Assembly (NCBI RefSeq): GCF_014191545.1
Contig: NZ_AP023361.1
Span: 2,570,501 to 2,634,500 of the forward strand
Source of the DNA: Terrihabitans soli
Lineage (GTDB): Bacteria > Pseudomonadota > Alphaproteobacteria > Rhizobiales > Methylopilaceae
Reading direction: 5' to 3'
DNA length: 64,000 bases
The notes under the pieces were generated by a model. That model had not been told where the DNA came from and did not search any database. It saw only the letters and a list, made by a program, of their open reading frames with translations. Both the position numbers and the translations under genes were made by a program. Each line of letters starts with the position of its first letter. The stretch's first letter is position 1. Shown here piece by piece: positions 62,104 through 64,000 of the stretch.

Positions 62104-63273
62104 TCAGATAAGGAAAAGCATCGTGAGGATGCTCTGTGCACCGGTCATGACGCGCCGGATGCTGCTCGGCAGCGCATAATAGGCACGCTTGATGCCCGGC
62201 TTGACGTTCGGCAGCCAGGCCTCCGCGTAAAGCCGCCCCTTCCAGCTGAACGGTACGGCAAAGCTTTTGAGCGGCTCGGAGAAGCTGCTCAGGGCGCGTT
62301 TGGTATCGGTCGCATTCGCCAGCCAATCGTAGGAGCGCATGCCCTGATCGATCAGCCAACGGATCGTCATTTCGACCTGGATCTTGCCGGGCGACAGTTC
62401 GGCGAACGCGCTGTCGAAACTGCCGATATGGCCGTAATAGTGCCGGTTCTGCAGGAAGCCGATCTCGACGGCGACGACGTCGCCGCCGGCGCGCAGCACC
62501 GACATCACAGCACCGCTGAGATCTTCTTCGCTCCCGGAGAGCTTTGAAAAGAATTCCTCGGCGCCCGCCATCATGCCGATATTGAGGCGGCCGGTCGAGC
62601 GCAGCCAATCGCGCTTCATCTCGATGGCGCGGTGAACAAGCGGTTTGAATTCGGGATTATTCGGCCAGAGGATCTCGAAACTCAGTTCACCATGACGGGC
62701 AAGCGCCCGGCGGCGACGCTCGCGCCGGCGCCGCTGATCGCGGCCGAGGCTTGCGGCATAGGCTTCCGAGGACGGCCACGCCGTCAGATCGAGCACGAGG
62801 CTTTCATTGTCCTGGCCGGTCACGCTGCCCGGATGGATGCCGAGCTGGCGCGCCAGAGCTGCGCGTGCCGGCACCGCATCGAACGCGGCGACATCGGCGC
62901 GCGCCGACTGCAGCGCCTTGATGACAAAGCCCTCGAACTCGCGCTCGGACATGCGCGTCGGATCGAAAATGACATTGCTGTATTGCGTGTACGGATCGCC
63001 GAGCGTTGCGACATGGCGCAGGCCCGTGCGCGAACAGAGCATCAGCGGCCAGACGGCGACCATGTCGTCGCCGCGCCAGGCTGTCTGGATGAAGATTTCC
63101 CGGCCTGAGCCCGGTCCGGCAAAAGTCTCGACCCAGGCGCGGCACCAGTCATAGGTCTGGAAATAGGACAGCGGCGTTCCCGAGCGCTTTTCAAGCGCGC
63201 GCCAGCTATCGGCGACCGCTTCCATGCGGGGAAGCTGATCGACACTGCGCAGCACCATCGGGCCGGTTTGCAC
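62104..63273 (-). CDS. CelD/BioF2-like GNAT acetyltransferase (Acetyltransf_6)
   Basis: The 389-residue protein has the CelD-like pattern: PLSYFQTYDWCRAWVETF, IFIQTAWRGDDMVAVWPL, and a central basic stretch (RDQRRRRERRRRALA). The late GNAT half shows VVAVEIGFLQNRHYYGHIGSFDSAFAELSPGKIQVEMTI split between strands. Such proteins acetylate or transfer acyl groups during exopolysaccharide synthesis. The start is GTG 63273, or ATG 63258 five codons later. It lies just upstream of the flippase. Confidence 0.85.
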   Translation of the reverse strand: MQTGPMVLRSVDQLPRMEAVADSWRALEKRSGTPLSYFQTYDWCRAWVETFAGPGSGREIFIQTAWRGDDMVAVWPLMLCSRTGLRHVATLGDPYTQYSNVIFDPTRMSEREFEGFVIKALQSARADVAAFDAVPARAALARQLGIHPGSVTGQDNESLVLDLTAWPSSEAYAASLGRDQRRRRERRRRALARHGELSFEILWPNNPEFKPLVHRAIEMKRDWLRSTGRLNIGMMAGAEEFFSKLSGSEEDLSGAVMSVLRAGGDVVAVEIGFLQNRHYYGHIGSFDSAFAELSPGKIQVEMTIRWLIDQGMRSYDWLANATDTKRALSSFSEPLKSFAVPFSWKGRLYAEAWLPNVKPGIKRAYYALPSSIRRVMTGAQSILTMLFLI

Positions 63274-63435
63274 GCGGCTGAGTATGGGACGTCTCCCCGC
63301 TTGAAGTCCGCCGGACGTAAGACCCGGGACCTAAGACCTAAGGCGGAGGCTAGATGATTAAACTTGAAGAAGCTCTTGTCTCGCTTGGGCGAGACGGCCG
63401 GACGGTTAACGGATCCTAAAATCCGCCCTCTCGCC

Positions 63436-64000
63436 TCAGGCGATCCGCCGCTCTTCGACCGCCACGACGTCGGCGACGAAAGTCTCCGGCGCACCGAGGA
63501 GGAAACCCTGCACTTCATGACAGCCTTCGCTGCGCAGGATTTCAAGCTGCATGCCCGTCTCGACGCCTTCGGCCAGCACCTTGATGTCGAGGCTTTTTCC
63601 GAGCGCGAGAACGGCGCGGATGATGGCGCGCGCCTGCTGGCTGGTTTCGATCTCCTTCATAAAGGAGCTATCGAGCTTGATCTTATCGAAGGGGAAGGAA
63701 CGCAGCGTATCGAGGGAAGAGTATCCCGTCCCGAAATCGTCGATCGCGACGGTGACGCCGAGCGCGCGAATGCGGCGCAGCGCATCGAGCGAACGGACCT
63801 TGTCGGCGATGATGGTCGATTCGGTGATCTCGATCTCGAGCCGGCGCGGCGGCAGCCCCGTCTCCAGAAGGATTTCGTGGATCGAGCGCGCAAGGTCCAC
63901 ATGCATCAGCTGCACCGGCGAGACATTCACAGCGATCTTGTGCGGCAGCGGCCAGGCCAAGGCCTCGCGCGCGGCTTCGCGCATCACCCATTCACCGATC
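63436..64000 (-). CDS. EAL-domain cyclic-di-GMP phosphodiesterase (C-terminal 188 residues, cut by window edge)
   Basis: The frame runs past base 64000. The visible part covers most of an EAL domain: AVNVSPVQL (metal-binding Asn), LEIEITESTII, IDDFGTGYSSL, IKLDSSFM (Lys), LAEGVET (Glu) and GCHEVQGFLLGAP. These catalytic residues are intact, so an active c-di-GMP phosphodiesterase is likely. The EAL signature itself and any GGDEF or sensor domains lie outside the window. c-di-GMP commonly controls exopolysaccharide, fitting the neighbouring flippase. Confidence 0.9.
   Translation of the reverse strand, partial: IGEWVMREAAREALAWPLPHKIAVNVSPVQLMHVDLARSIHEILLETGLPPRRLEIEITESTIIADKVRSLDALRRIRALGVTVAIDDFGTGYSSLDTLRSFPFDKIKLDSSFMKEIETSQQARAIIRAVLALGKSLDIKVLAEGVETGMQLEILRSEGCHEVQGFLLGAPETFVADVVAVEERRIA

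Noticed and set aside
63378-63395. Hairpin GTCTCGC-TTGG-GCGAGAC between the EAL gene and the acetyltransferase gene
   Set aside because: A good stem, but no T-tract on the minus strand where it would have to act; not called a terminator.

Overview
This is a GC-rich window with tightly packed genes, typical of a free-living alphaproteobacterium of the order Hyphomicrobiales (Rhizobiales). The lineage is suggested by a GcrA cell-cycle regulator, a complete hopanoid-lipid locus, a SAM-II-type riboswitch in front of metZ, ugd/manC/exoY-type exopolysaccharide genes, and an argD-argF-hslO order. I do not assign a genus. I see no insertion sequences, prophage, CRISPR array or rRNA. The only tRNA found is a tRNA-Gly(CCC) at 10005-10079.

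Region by region. 1-9972 is an envelope and exopolysaccharide district. It holds the end of an LhgO-like oxidase, an unusual single-chain adenylation / carrier / membrane acyltransferase protein, two small membrane proteins, ManC, Ugd, an ExoY-like sugar transferase, a 29-residue membrane peptide, a degenerate nuclease-like secreted protein and a GT32-like glycosyltransferase. 10005-20310 is housekeeping: tRNA-Gly, dodecin, dCTP deaminase, MetZ under a SAM-II-type aptamer, ApaG, TrkH, ArgE, type II NADH dehydrogenase, Hsp33 and ArgF. 20307-25565 carries ArgD, GcrA and phoR-phoU-phoB, with an 18-bp Pho box in front of phoR. 25724-36040 holds a phospholipase D/VTT fusion with an EEP phosphatase/nuclease, a REC-DUF3369 kinase with its response regulator, and a second kinase translationally coupled to an oligopeptide-binding protein. 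36101-43886 has OsmC, two coupled membrane proteins (DUF2157 and GDYXXLXY), a copper module (DUF305 protein divergent from a P-type ATPase) and glycogen phosphorylase.

43921-60462 is the hopanoid locus. On the plus strand lie hpnN (transporter), hpnA, a DUF2141 gene and hpnH. Facing them on the minus strand lie dxs-hpnB-hpnC-hpnD-hpnE-shc-hpnG, with stop/start overlaps or very short gaps through most of the run. ispA (farnesyl diphosphate synthase) is divergent from hpnN. One locus therefore spans the first MEP-pathway enzyme (Dxs), the C15 prenyl synthase (IspA), the squalene route (HpnC/D/E), cyclisation (Shc), side-chain building (HpnH, HpnG) and export (HpnN). A GIY-YIG-like gene sits between the two converging arms. 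60792-64000 has a polysaccharide flippase, a CelD-like acetyltransferase and a truncated EAL-domain gene, returning to the surface-polysaccharide theme.

The most interesting items are the fused activation-carrier-acyltransferase protein at 332-2905, the structured leader with a sigma-54-like promoter before hpnH, the tandem 20-bp repeat in the dxs leader, the GIY-YIG-like gene inside the hopanoid locus, and a possible plus-strand small RNA at 60511-60725.
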